64,000 nucleotides of DNA. Origin: UBA8437 sp963582065. Lineage in GTDB: Bacteria > Planctomycetota > Planctomycetia > Planctomycetales > Planctomycetaceae. The stretch covers positions 1 to 64,000 of the forward strand of contig CAUZRQ010000008.1 in the NCBI GenBank assembly GCA_963582065.1, given 5' to 3'. The stretch's first letter is position 1. Every line of letters starts with the position of its first letter. The notes beneath the pieces are model-generated. The model made no database searches and had not been told where the DNA came from. It was given only the letters and a program-made list of their open reading frames with translations. Below are positions 35,727 through 44,998 of the stretch, one piece after another. A program made the translations under genes and the position numbers.

Positions 35727-35877
35727 GAAACATCCGTTTCAACTGAGGAAGATCCCGTCGTGAATTCTCCCGGTTCCGCCGGGAAACGGCATGATACCAA
35801 CTCCTCTTCCGGCCTGCGTCCGGCGTCGCCACCCGGACTCGACAAACAGCCGTGTCCATCTGCAGGCAGCCACGTGA

Positions 35878-35883
35878 TAGAAT
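35878..35883 (+). promoter_or_regulatory. Candidate -10 element TAGAAT before the DUF1501 operon
   Basis: TAGAAT lies about 100 bases upstream of the DUF1501 ATG at 35984 inside the 257-base divergent intergenic region. The upstream hexamer at normal spacing is poor, so confidence is low. Confidence 0.25.
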
Positions 35884-35983
35884 CACTGGTCGAATACCGA
35901 TACTATCTATACAGTCTGCGGCGCAATGCCTCCGGAGCACGATGTTCCGGTCGATTCAATCTTCTGCCAGGAATCAGAACCTC

Positions 35984-37357
35984 ATGTTCAGCATTCTCGG
36001 ACGATCCCGTGGCCAGGCGACCGGTTTCTGCGACGGCCTGTCGCGTCGAGACTTTCTCACCGTCGGCGGCATGGCCTGTGGTGGCCTGTCGCTGGCACAG
36101 ATGCTGGCCGCCGACAAGCAGTCCGGCACCGGGTCGAACCACCGGGCGATCATCAACGTCTACATGCCCGGCGGTCCATCGCACATCGACCTCTGGGACC
36201 TGAAGCCCAACGCTCCGAAGGAAATCCGGGGCGATTTCAATCCGATCGAGACGAATGTCCCGGGCATCGAGATCTGCGAGTTGTTCCCGCGGATGGCGAA
36301 GATGATGGACAAGTTCATCCCGATCCGTTCGATCAGCGACGCCGATGGCCGACACGACGCCTTCCAGTGCATGACCGGCTGGAAGAAGGGCGACCAGATG
36401 CCTCGCGAGGGACGTCCGAACTTCGGCGCCTGGATCGCACACGGCCAGGGCCGCGTCAACAACTCGGTCCCGCCCAACGTCTCGCTGTGCTACCCGACGG
36501 GTCACCGCGAGTGGGGCGAGACCCAGTTCGGCGGGTTCCTGGGCGCCGCCAACGCGCCCTTCGGACTGGTCGAGAAGGACCCGAACAAGAAGTCGAGCAA
36601 CATGGTGCTCAAGGGCATCTCGCTCGACCGGCTCGGCAATCGCGAACAACTCCGCGTCGCCTTCGACCGGTTCCGTCGCGACTCGGACGCGAAGGGCCTG
36701 GTCGAGAGCATGGACGTGTACCACCAGCAGGCCCTGGGCATCCTGACCACCACCGCCCTCTCCAACGCCCTGGACCTGTCCGAGGAAGACCCGAAGGTGC
36801 TGGCCCGCTACGGCGTCAACAACCCGGCCTACCAGCGGGACGGGGCACCGAAGATGGTCCGCAACTTCTGTATCGCCCGCCGGCTGGTCGAAGCCGGAGC
36901 CCGGGTGGTGTCGATGAACTACAGCCGCTGGGACTGGCACGGCAGCGACGGGTTGAACTTCCCCCGCAGCCGCCAGGAGTTCCCGTTGCTGGACCAGGGC
37001 CTTTCGGCACTGGTCACCGACCTGCACGAGCGGGGTCTCGACCGGGACGTCTCGGTCGTGGTCTGGGGCGAGTTCGGCCGGACGCCGAAGATCAACAAGC
37101 ACAACAGCCGCGACCACTGGCCCCGCGCGTCGTGTGCCATGCTGGCCGGCGGGCACATGCCCGGCGGACAGGTCATCGGATCGACCAACAGCAAGGCCGA
37201 GCACCCCGTCGACCGCCCGGTGAAGTTCCAGGAAGTCTTCGCCACGCTCTACAAGAACGTCGGCATCGACTCCACCAGCACGCGGTTCTTCGACACCTCG
37301 GGCACACCGCAGTACATGGTCGCCCAGGGTATCGAGCCGATGCCCGAGCTCGCCTAG
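35984..37357 (+). CDS. DUF1501 domain protein, Tat-exported
   Basis: A 457-aa DUF1501 protein. The N-terminus (MFSILGRSRGQ, then CDGLSRRDFLTVGGMACGG) is the standard planctomycete form with a Tat motif, which fixes the start at 35984 over the upstream ATG at 35942. Core motifs are INVYMPGGPSHIDLWDLKP, WDWHGSDGLNFP, VVWGEFGRTPKIN, SRDHWPRASCAMLAGG and the terminal VGIDSTSTRFFDTSGTPQYM. It is followed after 16 bases by a DUF6807 gene and then an esterase gene. Together they form a three-gene operon without a cytochrome partner. Function unknown. Confidence 0.94.
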   Translation: MFSILGRSRGQATGFCDGLSRRDFLTVGGMACGGLSLAQMLAADKQSGTGSNHRAIINVYMPGGPSHIDLWDLKPNAPKEIRGDFNPIETNVPGIEICELFPRMAKMMDKFIPIRSISDADGRHDAFQCMTGWKKGDQMPREGRPNFGAWIAHGQGRVNNSVPPNVSLCYPTGHREWGETQFGGFLGAANAPFGLVEKDPNKKSSNMVLKGISLDRLGNREQLRVAFDRFRRDSDAKGLVESMDVYHQQALGILTTTALSNALDLSEEDPKVLARYGVNNPAYQRDGAPKMVRNFCIARRLVEAGARVVSMNYSRWDWHGSDGLNFPRSRQEFPLLDQGLSALVTDLHERGLDRDVSVVVWGEFGRTPKINKHNSRDHWPRASCAMLAGGHMPGGQVIGSTNSKAEHPVDRPVKFQEVFATLYKNVGIDSTSTRFFDTSGTPQYMVAQGIEPMPELA

Positions 37358-37373
37358 TCGTCACCGGGACAGC

Positions 37374-38294
37374 ATGACCAGCTTTGGCGTCCAGGCCGAA
37401 CAGGTCGACCTGCCCCGCGGGGCGTTCCACAAGCCACCGCGGACGTACGTGACCTGGGACGGCCGTCCGGTTCTCGGACTCAGCCAGAACGACCACCGGG
37501 CCTACCTGTTCCCGGTCTGCACCCCCGCGGGAGTGCCGGTCACCAGCGAATCGCCCACCGACCACCCGCACCACAACTCGGTCTGGGTCGGCGCCGATCA
37601 CGTCACCGCGCTTCTGCCGTTTGCCGAAGACCGCTTCGAAGAGGCCACCTACAGCTTCTACATCAACCAGACCTTCCAGGGCCGTGCCGCCGGTCGCATC
37701 GTTGCCGGGTCGCTCGAACACCGGTCCCCGGCCGACGATCACCTCGAACTGGTCCAGTCCATCGACTGGATCGGCCCGGTCGAGTGGGGTGCTCCCGACG
37801 GCCGGACGATCGCCCACGAAACACGCACCACCGTCATCCGGCACCTGGTCGGCGAATCCGACGACCAGTCAGCCTTTCTCATCGACGTCAACTGCGAGTT
37901 GACGCCAGCCGAGTGGTCCCTGCGAATCGGACCCACCCGCCACGCCTGGTTCGGCATCCGCCTGGTCGAACCGCTGCGGCCATCGCTGGGAGGCCAACTG
38001 GCCGGCCCCTCCGGATCGCTGAGCCTTGCCGACATCGTGGGACAACCCGGGCCCTGGGTGCAGGCATCGGCCGAGGTGGTGGCCGGCCACACCGCAGGCG
38101 TCGTGGTCGTCCGCGACCCCGAAACCGCCGAGATGCCCTGGAGTCTCCACGAGTGGGGGACCATCGACGTCAACCCGCTTGGCACGGTGGCCCGTGACCT
38201 CCCCCCCGGCGATACTCTCTTCTGCCGCCTGCGACTGGTTGTCCACGACGGCTGCTACACTCCCGAACAGATTGACCAACTGGCGAGACTCTGA
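37374..38294 (+). CDS. DUF6807 (PmoA-like) family protein
   Basis: A 306-aa beta-rich protein of the DUF6807 family, often labelled PmoA-like in databases. The signature PTDHPHHNSVWVGADHV is near residues 61-77, with conserved histidines. The C-terminal PWSLHEWGTIDVNPLG and DTLFCRLRLVVHDG complete the fold. It has no signal peptide, so it is probably cytoplasmic. The PmoA label does not mean methane oxidation; these proteins lack methane monooxygenase partners and usually occur beside sugar-processing genes. It sits between the DUF1501 gene and an esterase gene (2-base gap). Function unknown. Confidence 0.85.
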   Translation: MTSFGVQAEQVDLPRGAFHKPPRTYVTWDGRPVLGLSQNDHRAYLFPVCTPAGVPVTSESPTDHPHHNSVWVGADHVTALLPFAEDRFEEATYSFYINQTFQGRAAGRIVAGSLEHRSPADDHLELVQSIDWIGPVEWGAPDGRTIAHETRTTVIRHLVGESDDQSAFLIDVNCELTPAEWSLRIGPTRHAWFGIRLVEPLRPSLGGQLAGPSGSLSLADIVGQPGPWVQASAEVVAGHTAGVVVVRDPETAEMPWSLHEWGTIDVNPLGTVARDLPPGDTLFCRLRLVVHDGCYTPEQIDQLARL

Positions 38295-38296
38295 CG

Positions 38297-39199
38297 ATGA
38301 CCCGCACCCTGCCCGCTTTGCTGATGTCGCTGCTGCTGTTCCCGGCCGTCTCGACTGCCGAACTTCCCAAGCCGACAGCCGTCCTGGACCTGTGGCCCGA
38401 CGGACCTCCCGACACCAACGGGCTCACCGGACCGGAAAAAGGCACCCGCTGTGTCGGCAACATCAGCAAACCAACGCTGCTGGTCTACCTGCCCGGTGGC
38501 GACCGCAAGCCGACGGCGGCGGTCGTGATCACCCCCGGTGGTGGTTACGGCGTGGTGTGTGTCGAGCCCGAGGGCTACCCGATCGCCGAACTGCTCATCC
38601 AGCGAGGCATCGCGGCCATCATCTGCAAGTACCGTCTACCAAACGGGCACCACCTGGTCCCGGCCAACGACGCCCGGCGGGCCATCCGCACCGTGCGGCA
38701 TAACGCCGCCAAGTGGAACATCGATCCCAAGCGAATCGGCGTCTGGGGCTTCTCGGCCGGCGGACACCTGGCCAGCACCGTCTCGACCGTCTTCGATTCG
38801 GGCAAGCCCGATGCCGAAGACACCGTCGAGCGGCAGCCCAGCCGGCCGAACTTCTCGATCCTGTTCTATCCGGTGATCACGATGAAGGACGGAGCCGTCC
38901 ACAGGGGTTCGCGACGAAACCTGATGGGAGCCGCTCCCAAGGCCTCGCTGCTGGAACGGTACTCCAACGAGTCCCGGGTCACCAAGCAGACACCCCCGAC
39001 GTTCCTGCTGCACTGCACCGACGACCGCGCCGTGCCGGTCGAGAACAGCCTCGGTTACTACCGGCAACTGGTGGCCAAGGGCGTGCCAGCCACGTTGCTG
39101 ATCTTCGAGTCGGGCAGCCACGGCCCCACCGCGTTCAACAGGAATCCCTCGTGGCTGGCAGCCTTCGACCGGTGGCTGGCGGCCCGCGGAGCGAAGTGA
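38297..39199 (+). CDS. Secreted alpha/beta hydrolase (BD-FAE / acetyl xylan esterase-like)
   Basis: A 300-aa secreted hydrolase with a signal peptide (LPALLMSLLLFPAVSTA). It has the oxyanion block VITPGGGYGVV, the nucleophile elbow GFSAGGHLA, an acid residue in LHCTDDRAVPVEN and the terminal GSHGPTAF with the catalytic His. This matches the BD-FAE/esterase-lipase group that deacylates glycans. It follows the DUF6807 stop by 2 bases, ending the plus-strand operon, and converges with the minus-strand DUF1501 gene. Confidence 0.9.
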   Translation: MTRTLPALLMSLLLFPAVSTAELPKPTAVLDLWPDGPPDTNGLTGPEKGTRCVGNISKPTLLVYLPGGDRKPTAAVVITPGGGYGVVCVEPEGYPIAELLIQRGIAAIICKYRLPNGHHLVPANDARRAIRTVRHNAAKWNIDPKRIGVWGFSAGGHLASTVSTVFDSGKPDAEDTVERQPSRPNFSILFYPVITMKDGAVHRGSRRNLMGAAPKASLLERYSNESRVTKQTPPTFLLHCTDDRAVPVENSLGYYRQLVAKGVPATLLIFESGSHGPTAFNRNPSWLAAFDRWLAARGAK

Positions 39200-39212
39200 A
39201 TCGCTTGACGGT

Positions 39213-40694
39213 CTAGCCGATCAATTCCGGGACCACCTCGCCGCCGACGTTGGTCAGCCGAAGATCGAACCCGCCGAACCTCCGCGAAAGCCGCAGGTGG
39301 TCGAGACCGAACAGCCGCAGCAGCGTGGCGTGGAAGTCGTTGACATGCACCGGGCGTTCGGCCGGGGCCCAGCCCAGGTCGTCGGTCCGACCCACCACCT
39401 GGCCACCCCGCACCCCGCCACCGGCCATCCACAGGCTGTAGGCATACGGGTGATGATCGCGCCCCGGTTGCTGCCCCTTCCCCTCGTGGGTATCGGCCAA
39501 CGGAGTCCGGCCGAATTCGCCGCTGAAGACGACCAGCGTCGAGTCGAGCAGACCCCGCTGTTTCAGGTCCTTCAGCAGGGCACCGACCGGCTGATCGACC
39601 ACGCTGGTGTTGTATTCGAGGTCTTTGTCGAGCGCATCGTGATGGTCCCACGAGGCGTGGTAGAGGCTGATGAACCGCACGCCTCGCTCGACCATTCGAC
39701 GAGCCAGCAGGCAGTTGCGTGCGAACGTCGCGTGTGCGTTTCCCGTGTAACCGCGGTGCCGGTTGTTGGCCGGCTCGGACCGATCCACGCCGTAGGACTC
39801 GAGCGTCCGCCGGGTCTCGCCGGACAGGTCCATCAACTCGGGGGCGGCCGACTGCATGCGGAACGCCAGTTCGTAAGCGGAGATTCGGCTGGCGATTTCC
39901 GGGTCACCGGTCAGAGCGAGCCGCTGCTGGTTGAGCCGGCGGATGGCGTCGAGGCTACGTGACTGGTCGGCCCGGTTGATCCCACCGGGATTCCCCAGGT
40001 TCAGCACCGGATCACCCTGGCTGCGGAAGACCACGCCTCGATACGACGAGGGCAGGAACCCGTTGGACCAGTTCGAAGTGCCGCCACTGGCCCCGGCACC
40101 GGCCGAAAGCACGACGTAGCCGGGCAGGTTCTCGCTGGCACTGCCCAGCCCGTAGGTCACCCACGACCCGACGCTCGGGCGGCCCAGTCGCCCCACTCCG
40201 GTGTGCATCATCAACTGGGCCGGATGGTGGTTGAATTCCTCGGTGTGCATCGACCGCACGACCGCGATGTCATCAGCGCTGCGGGCGATCCAGGGCAGGC
40301 GATCCGAAAACTCGGTGCCGCAGTCTCCGGCCGGCGTGAACACCCGGGGACTGCCTTTCAACCGTGCCGTTTTGGCATTGGTGAACGCCAGTCGTACTCC
40401 CTCGGTCAACTCGCGGGGCAGCGGCTCACCGTGGTGCCTGACCAATTCGGGTTTTGGGTCCAGCAGGTCGATCTGGCTGGGGGCTCCGGCCAGGAAAACG
40501 AAAATGCACTGCCTGGCTGTGGCGGGAAAGTGCCCGCCACGCATGGCCAACGGGTTGGGCTGACCCGGAACCGGATCGGCAGCCATCAGTCCATCCCGGC
40601 CGAGCAACGACGAAAACGCCAATGCGCCCAGCCCGCTGGCCGAAGTCAGCAGGAAGTCGCGTCGCAGTGCGTCGCCACCGGTCCGGTTCTGCAT
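39213..40694 (-). CDS. DUF1501 domain protein
   Basis: A 493-aa DUF1501 protein (an in-frame ATG at 40724 would add 10 residues but overlap the upstream gene). LRRDFLLTSASGLGALAFSSLL is the export motif. The core has CIFVFLAGAPSQIDLLDPKP, SWDHHDALDKDLEYN, VVFSGEFGRTPLADTHEG, GRDHHPYAYSLWMAGGGVRGG and the C-terminal HATLLRLFGLDHLRLSRR. It begins 7 bases after the DUF1549/DUF1553 stop and is last in the 46489-39213 run, where three DUF1501 genes flank one cytochrome-type gene. Function unknown. Confidence 0.92.
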   Translation of the reverse strand: MQNRTGGDALRRDFLLTSASGLGALAFSSLLGRDGLMAADPVPGQPNPLAMRGGHFPATARQCIFVFLAGAPSQIDLLDPKPELVRHHGEPLPRELTEGVRLAFTNAKTARLKGSPRVFTPAGDCGTEFSDRLPWIARSADDIAVVRSMHTEEFNHHPAQLMMHTGVGRLGRPSVGSWVTYGLGSASENLPGYVVLSAGAGASGGTSNWSNGFLPSSYRGVVFRSQGDPVLNLGNPGGINRADQSRSLDAIRRLNQQRLALTGDPEIASRISAYELAFRMQSAAPELMDLSGETRRTLESYGVDRSEPANNRHRGYTGNAHATFARNCLLARRMVERGVRFISLYHASWDHHDALDKDLEYNTSVVDQPVGALLKDLKQRGLLDSTLVVFSGEFGRTPLADTHEGKGQQPGRDHHPYAYSLWMAGGGVRGGQVVGRTDDLGWAPAERPVHVNDFHATLLRLFGLDHLRLSRRFGGFDLRLTNVGGEVVPELIG

Positions 40695-40701
40695 GGCAGG
40701 C

Positions 40702-43491
40702 TCACTCACGGGTGATGAACTCATCGAGATTCAGGATGACACGGGCCACGCCGACCGAAGCAGCCGCCTCGACCAACGACGCCGTATGGGGCAACTTGCC
40801 CGGACCGACAACCTGGCGGGCCGACACCTCGTCGGTCCAGTACCGCTTGAGGTTGTACCGATACAGGTCACCCAGGACCTGCTGTTCGATCCGGCTTGCT
40901 TCCCGGCCCAGGCCGAATCGCACCGCCCGATCGACCACCAGCCGTGCCCGTTGATCAATGTCGGCGATCATCGGCAGGGGATCCACCAGGCGTCGACCCA
41001 ACAGTTGCGCACACTCGACAAACACCGGATCGTTCCACAACGCCAGTGCCTGCAGCGGCGTGTTGGACCGCTCGCGACGAGTGCAGGCGGCATTGGAATC
41101 CGGAGCGTCGAATGTCACCAGCATCGGGTACGGCACCGTCCGCTGAAAGAACGTGTAAAGCCCACGGCGGTAGCGATCGCCCCCGGTACTCACCTCCCAC
41201 GAGAGACTGTTCTGGAACCCGAGCTTGACCAGATCGGTGGGCTGTGGGGGCCGAACGCTGGGGCCGCCGATGCGGGGATCCAGCAACCCGCTGACCGACA
41301 ATGCCAGGTCACGGACGATTTCGCCTTCGACCCTCAGGCGGTTCTGCCGGGCCAACCACGAATTGTACGGGTCCCGCTCCTGGAGTTCCGGGCGGACAGA
41401 CGACGACTGTCGATAGGTCGCCGAGGTGACGATCAACTCGTGCAGCCACTTCAGTCGCCAAGCCCCGTCGTTGGGATCGGCAAAGCGGAAGGCCAACCAA
41501 TCGAGCAACTGGGGATGGGATGGAGGTTGGCCCTGGCTGCCGAAGTCGTCATCGGTCGGAACGATCCCGCGGCCGAAGTACTGCTGCCAGACACGGTTGA
41601 CGATCACCCGGGCGGTCAGCGGGTTGTCGCGGGCGACCAGCCAACGGGCCAGATCGAGCCGATCGGGGACCTTGCCCCTGGAGGCCAGCGGTGGAAGATC
41701 GGCGGGAGTCGCCCTCCGGACGACATGGCCCTTGTCGAGGAAATCGCCGCGGTGGTGGATTCGAGTCTCCCGGGCTGGTCGACGCTCCGCGACCGCCCGC
41801 GCCTTCGGCAACTCGCCTTCCGACGGCTTCGTCTTGCCGTTGCGGTCAACGGCCGCGACCCGCTTGTCGAGTTCCGGCTCCCGGTAACCGAAGAACCGGA
41901 TCAGCTTCAGCACCTGTTCGCCCGTCCGCTTCGCGGGCGGAGCCCGGAGCGTGGTGAGCAGGTCGACATCGGGAACTTTCTGCAGCAGCGGAACCGGGGC
42001 ACTCGAGACCGACAGCTGAAACCGTCCGATGTTGTGATCGTCGTGCACCCGGTGATCCAGCTCGATCCTCAGTCTCACCGGACCGTCATTCGCCACGATC
42101 GGTCGTCGCAGCGAGAAGACGGCGACGTGATCCTTGCCCACCTTGGGATGAACAGCCCAGCCGTCTGTCCCATCATCGCCGAGCACCGAGGTGACCTGGC
42201 GGCTGTTCTGAGAGAAGTCGGCGCGGGCTGAGGCCAGTCGGTGCCGCTTGGCAACCGTGTTTTTCTTCTGCGACTCGACAAAGATCCTCAGGCTGGACAA
42301 CACGAAGTTTCCGTTGGAGGCTCGCCCTGGCCCCCGGCTCGGCAAGCGTTCATCGGCCAGGACCTGCAACCTGATGGCCCGGATCGTCTTCGTGTCGGCA
42401 CTGGCCCAGATGGTGTAGGTTTCGGGCTGGCTGTTGGGGCCGGTGGCCAGCACCGAGAAATCGTCCTCGACGGTCAGCTTGCTTCCCGCCGACCCCACGA
42501 CTTCCCGGGGCCGCAGGACTTCCCAACCGGCCTGGGGCCGCAGGACATTCTTCTGCCACCGCGTGAAGGTCTCACTGCGGAATGCGGCCACGGCTTCGAG
42601 CAGCTTCGCGCGGCGAGCCCGGTAAGCTTCCAGTTGCTCACGATAAACCGCGGACTCCTGTTCGCTCTGAACCGTGATCAGCGGTTCGTCGAGGCTGTTG
42701 AAGAAGGCGTAGACGCCAAAATATTCATCCTGGCTGAACGAATCGAACTTGTGGTCATGGCACTGACAACACCCCAGCGTGATCCCCAGCCAGACCTTGC
42801 CCAGCGTGTTGGTGCGGTCGACGGTTCTCTTGACCCGATCCTCCTCGCGATCCACGCCGCCCTCGGTGTTCACCAGCGTGTTGCGATGGAACCCGGTGGC
42901 GATCCTCTGATCGGTGGTCGCATCCGGCAGCAGGTCCCCGGCCAGTTGCTCGACGGTGAACCGGTCGAACGGCAGGTCGCGGTTGAGGGCCTCGATGACC
43001 CACTGGCGGTACCGCCAGGCGTGGGGCCGGATCCGGTCGGATTCGTAGCCGTTGCTGTCGCCGTAACGGGCCATGTCGAGCCAGAAGCGGCCCCAGCGCT
43101 CCCCGTAATGCGGCGAGGCGAGCAGTCGACGGACGATCGCACGGTAAGCGTCACGGGTCGGGTCGGCCAGGAACGACTTCACCAGATCCGGCTTCGGCGG
43201 CAGGCCTGTCAGGTCCAGGTGAATCCGCCTGAGCAACGTGGCCGGATCGGCCGACGGTGAGGGGCGGACCTCTTCGGCCGCCAGTCGCCTGAGAACGAAG
43301 CGGTCGATGCCGTTGAGAGCCTGTGCGGGCCGATCCACGTCGGGCAGATCGGGCCTGGTGATCGGCCGGTACGCCCAGTGCTGTTGACCGGGCCTGGGTG
43401 GTTCGGCCGCCTGGACGCAGCAGCCCGCCATGACCAGGACCATCCAGGTCCCGAGCAAACGCCGTCTCGGCAGTCTCAATGCTCCGACCAT
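40702..43491 (-). CDS. DUF1549-DUF1553 protein without PSCyt1 domain
   Basis: A 929-aa protein. Signal segment LLGTWMVLVMAGCCVQA near residues 15-31. DUF1549 follows, with ERWGRFWLDMARYGDSNGYES and the single heme-type motif CQCHDHKFD near residue 241. DUF1553 has LARWLVARDNPLTARVIVNRVWQQYFGRG, RLRVEGEIVRDLALSVSGLL and the terminal GVARVILNLDEFITRE. The N-terminal PSCyt1 heme domain of the 5251-8277 protein is missing. A long insert (residues about 290-560) contains beta-rich ETYTIWASADTKTIRAIRLQVL, suggesting a galactose-binding or discoidin-like region; this is tentative. The start at 43491 has GAGG five bases upstream and lies 8 bases after the preceding DUF1501 stop. Confidence 0.9.
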   Translation of the reverse strand: MVGALRLPRRRLLGTWMVLVMAGCCVQAAEPPRPGQQHWAYRPITRPDLPDVDRPAQALNGIDRFVLRRLAAEEVRPSPSADPATLLRRIHLDLTGLPPKPDLVKSFLADPTRDAYRAIVRRLLASPHYGERWGRFWLDMARYGDSNGYESDRIRPHAWRYRQWVIEALNRDLPFDRFTVEQLAGDLLPDATTDQRIATGFHRNTLVNTEGGVDREEDRVKRTVDRTNTLGKVWLGITLGCCQCHDHKFDSFSQDEYFGVYAFFNSLDEPLITVQSEQESAVYREQLEAYRARRAKLLEAVAAFRSETFTRWQKNVLRPQAGWEVLRPREVVGSAGSKLTVEDDFSVLATGPNSQPETYTIWASADTKTIRAIRLQVLADERLPSRGPGRASNGNFVLSSLRIFVESQKKNTVAKRHRLASARADFSQNSRQVTSVLGDDGTDGWAVHPKVGKDHVAVFSLRRPIVANDGPVRLRIELDHRVHDDHNIGRFQLSVSSAPVPLLQKVPDVDLLTTLRAPPAKRTGEQVLKLIRFFGYREPELDKRVAAVDRNGKTKPSEGELPKARAVAERRPARETRIHHRGDFLDKGHVVRRATPADLPPLASRGKVPDRLDLARWLVARDNPLTARVIVNRVWQQYFGRGIVPTDDDFGSQGQPPSHPQLLDWLAFRFADPNDGAWRLKWLHELIVTSATYRQSSSVRPELQERDPYNSWLARQNRLRVEGEIVRDLALSVSGLLDPRIGGPSVRPPQPTDLVKLGFQNSLSWEVSTGGDRYRRGLYTFFQRTVPYPMLVTFDAPDSNAACTRRERSNTPLQALALWNDPVFVECAQLLGRRLVDPLPMIADIDQRARLVVDRAVRFGLGREASRIEQQVLGDLYRYNLKRYWTDEVSARQVVGPGKLPHTASLVEAAASVGVARVILNLDEFITRE

Positions 43492-43499
43492 TCCCCGCC

Positions 43500-44912
43500 T
43501 CAGGATTGTTCGAACAACTCTCGCATCGGCTGCCCGTCGGCCAGCCGCCATGGCCGACCGCCCCGATCATGGACTTCTCGCTTGGGATCGATCCCGAATC
43601 GCCAGTAGATCGTTGCGGCCAGGTCCGCCGGCGTCACCGGAAGGTCGGCCGGGTAGGCCCCCGAGGCATCGCTGGCCCCGTAGTAACTTCCGCCGCGGAC
43701 ACCGCCGCCGGCCAGCAGGACCGAATAGCAGTCGGGCCAGTGATCGCGACCGGCATTGGAGTTGATCTTGGGCGTCCGTCCGAATTCTCCCAGCGCCACG
43801 ACCAGCGTCGTCTCGAGCAGTCCCCGATCGTCGAGGTCCTCGATCAGGGCCGACAGGGCCTGGTCGGCCTGGGGCAGGAGGTACTTCTTGTGCTGGTTGA
43901 AGTTGTCGTTGTGCGAATCCCAGTTCTGGCCCTGCTGCAGGAAGTCGTAGATGTTGACGAACGGCACGCCCGCTTCGACCAGTCGCCGGGCCAGCAACAG
44001 GTTCTGCCCCCGCATGTTGCGGCCGTACCCCTTCTCGGCCCCGTTGCCGCCCCCCCCGGGGATCTCCTTCATCATTCCGTATCGCTCGCGCAACGCCTTC
44101 GGCTCGCTGTCGATGTCCAACGCGCGGGACACCATCGGCGATCCGATCAACTCGTAGGCCCTCTCGTAGAACGACCGCAGTTCGGTCATCGCCGAAGTGA
44201 CGGCAGCCACCGGGAGCCCCGAGTCGATCTGATCGAGCAGGCTGCGACGTCCGGCCAGCCTGCCCGACGGCAGCGTCTCGGGCGATTTCAACGCATCGTT
44301 GCGATAGGTCAGCGTCTTGGGGTCACCGGTGATCTGGAACGGGTCGAAGGCCTTGCCCAGGAACCCCCCACCCTGGCACGGTGTGGGCACGACGTTGTGA
44401 AAGACCCACGGCAACGCGGCGTGGGGAATGTCGATGTCCCGGTGCTGGTTGAAGTAGTTGATCACCGCGCCGTAGCAGGGGAAGAACTGATCCATCACCG
44501 CGAATTCCTCGCGGTCTCCCATCGGCCCCTGCCGCCCGGTCAGCGACTCGGTCGAGGCCGAATCGTGCAGTCGGTTGGTGTGGTGCATGCTGCGGACCAC
44601 CGCACAGTGATCCATCACCCTGGCCATGTGCGGCAGGTGTTCGCAGACGGGCATGCCGGGCACGTTCGAGGCCACCGGCCGGAATTCTCCCCGGATCGCC
44701 GTCGGCCCCTGGGGCTTCATGTCGTAGGTCTCGAGATGACTCGGCCCACCGTAATAGAAGACGATGATGCACGATCGGATCGCCGGCCGTCCGGCTGCGG
44801 CGATCTCGCGAGCCTGCAGCAGCCCGCCGAGCGAGAGTCCCAATCCACCGCCGGCCAGCGATGTCATCGCCTGGCGTCGGCTGACTCGCGGATTCGATGG
44901 GCTGATGATCAC
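43500..44912 (-). CDS. DUF1501 domain protein, GTG start
   Basis: A 470-aa DUF1501 protein that most likely starts at GTG 44912, giving an N-terminus with the Tat-like SRRQAMTSLAGGGLGLSLGG. The first internal ATG would remove the twin arginine, and the frame remains open upstream to 45458 only as noise over the neighbour. The core is IIVFYYGGPSHLETYDMKP (Glu at the DxFD position), NWDSHNDNFNQH, VVALGEFGRTPKIN, NAGRDHWPDCYSVLLAGGGVRGG and IYWRFGIDPKREV. It is followed after 8 bases by the DUF1549/DUF1553 gene and preceded by another DUF1501 gene. Confidence 0.9.
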   Translation of the reverse strand: MIISPSNPRVSRRQAMTSLAGGGLGLSLGGLLQAREIAAAGRPAIRSCIIVFYYGGPSHLETYDMKPQGPTAIRGEFRPVASNVPGMPVCEHLPHMARVMDHCAVVRSMHHTNRLHDSASTESLTGRQGPMGDREEFAVMDQFFPCYGAVINYFNQHRDIDIPHAALPWVFHNVVPTPCQGGGFLGKAFDPFQITGDPKTLTYRNDALKSPETLPSGRLAGRRSLLDQIDSGLPVAAVTSAMTELRSFYERAYELIGSPMVSRALDIDSEPKALRERYGMMKEIPGGGGNGAEKGYGRNMRGQNLLLARRLVEAGVPFVNIYDFLQQGQNWDSHNDNFNQHKKYLLPQADQALSALIEDLDDRGLLETTLVVALGEFGRTPKINSNAGRDHWPDCYSVLLAGGGVRGGSYYGASDASGAYPADLPVTPADLAATIYWRFGIDPKREVHDRGGRPWRLADGQPMRELFEQS

Positions 44913-44998
44913 AGCGAAAATTCCGGGGTCGTGGCCGAAAGCGGCAACTCGGCCCGACAGTATAACACGGCACCGAGGAGACCGGATCCCCCGGGTCG

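Noticed and set aside
37374..38294. PmoA-like label as evidence for methane oxidation
   Set aside because: The family label is historical; no pmoB, pmoC or other methane-oxidation gene is present and the fold is soluble and beta-rich.
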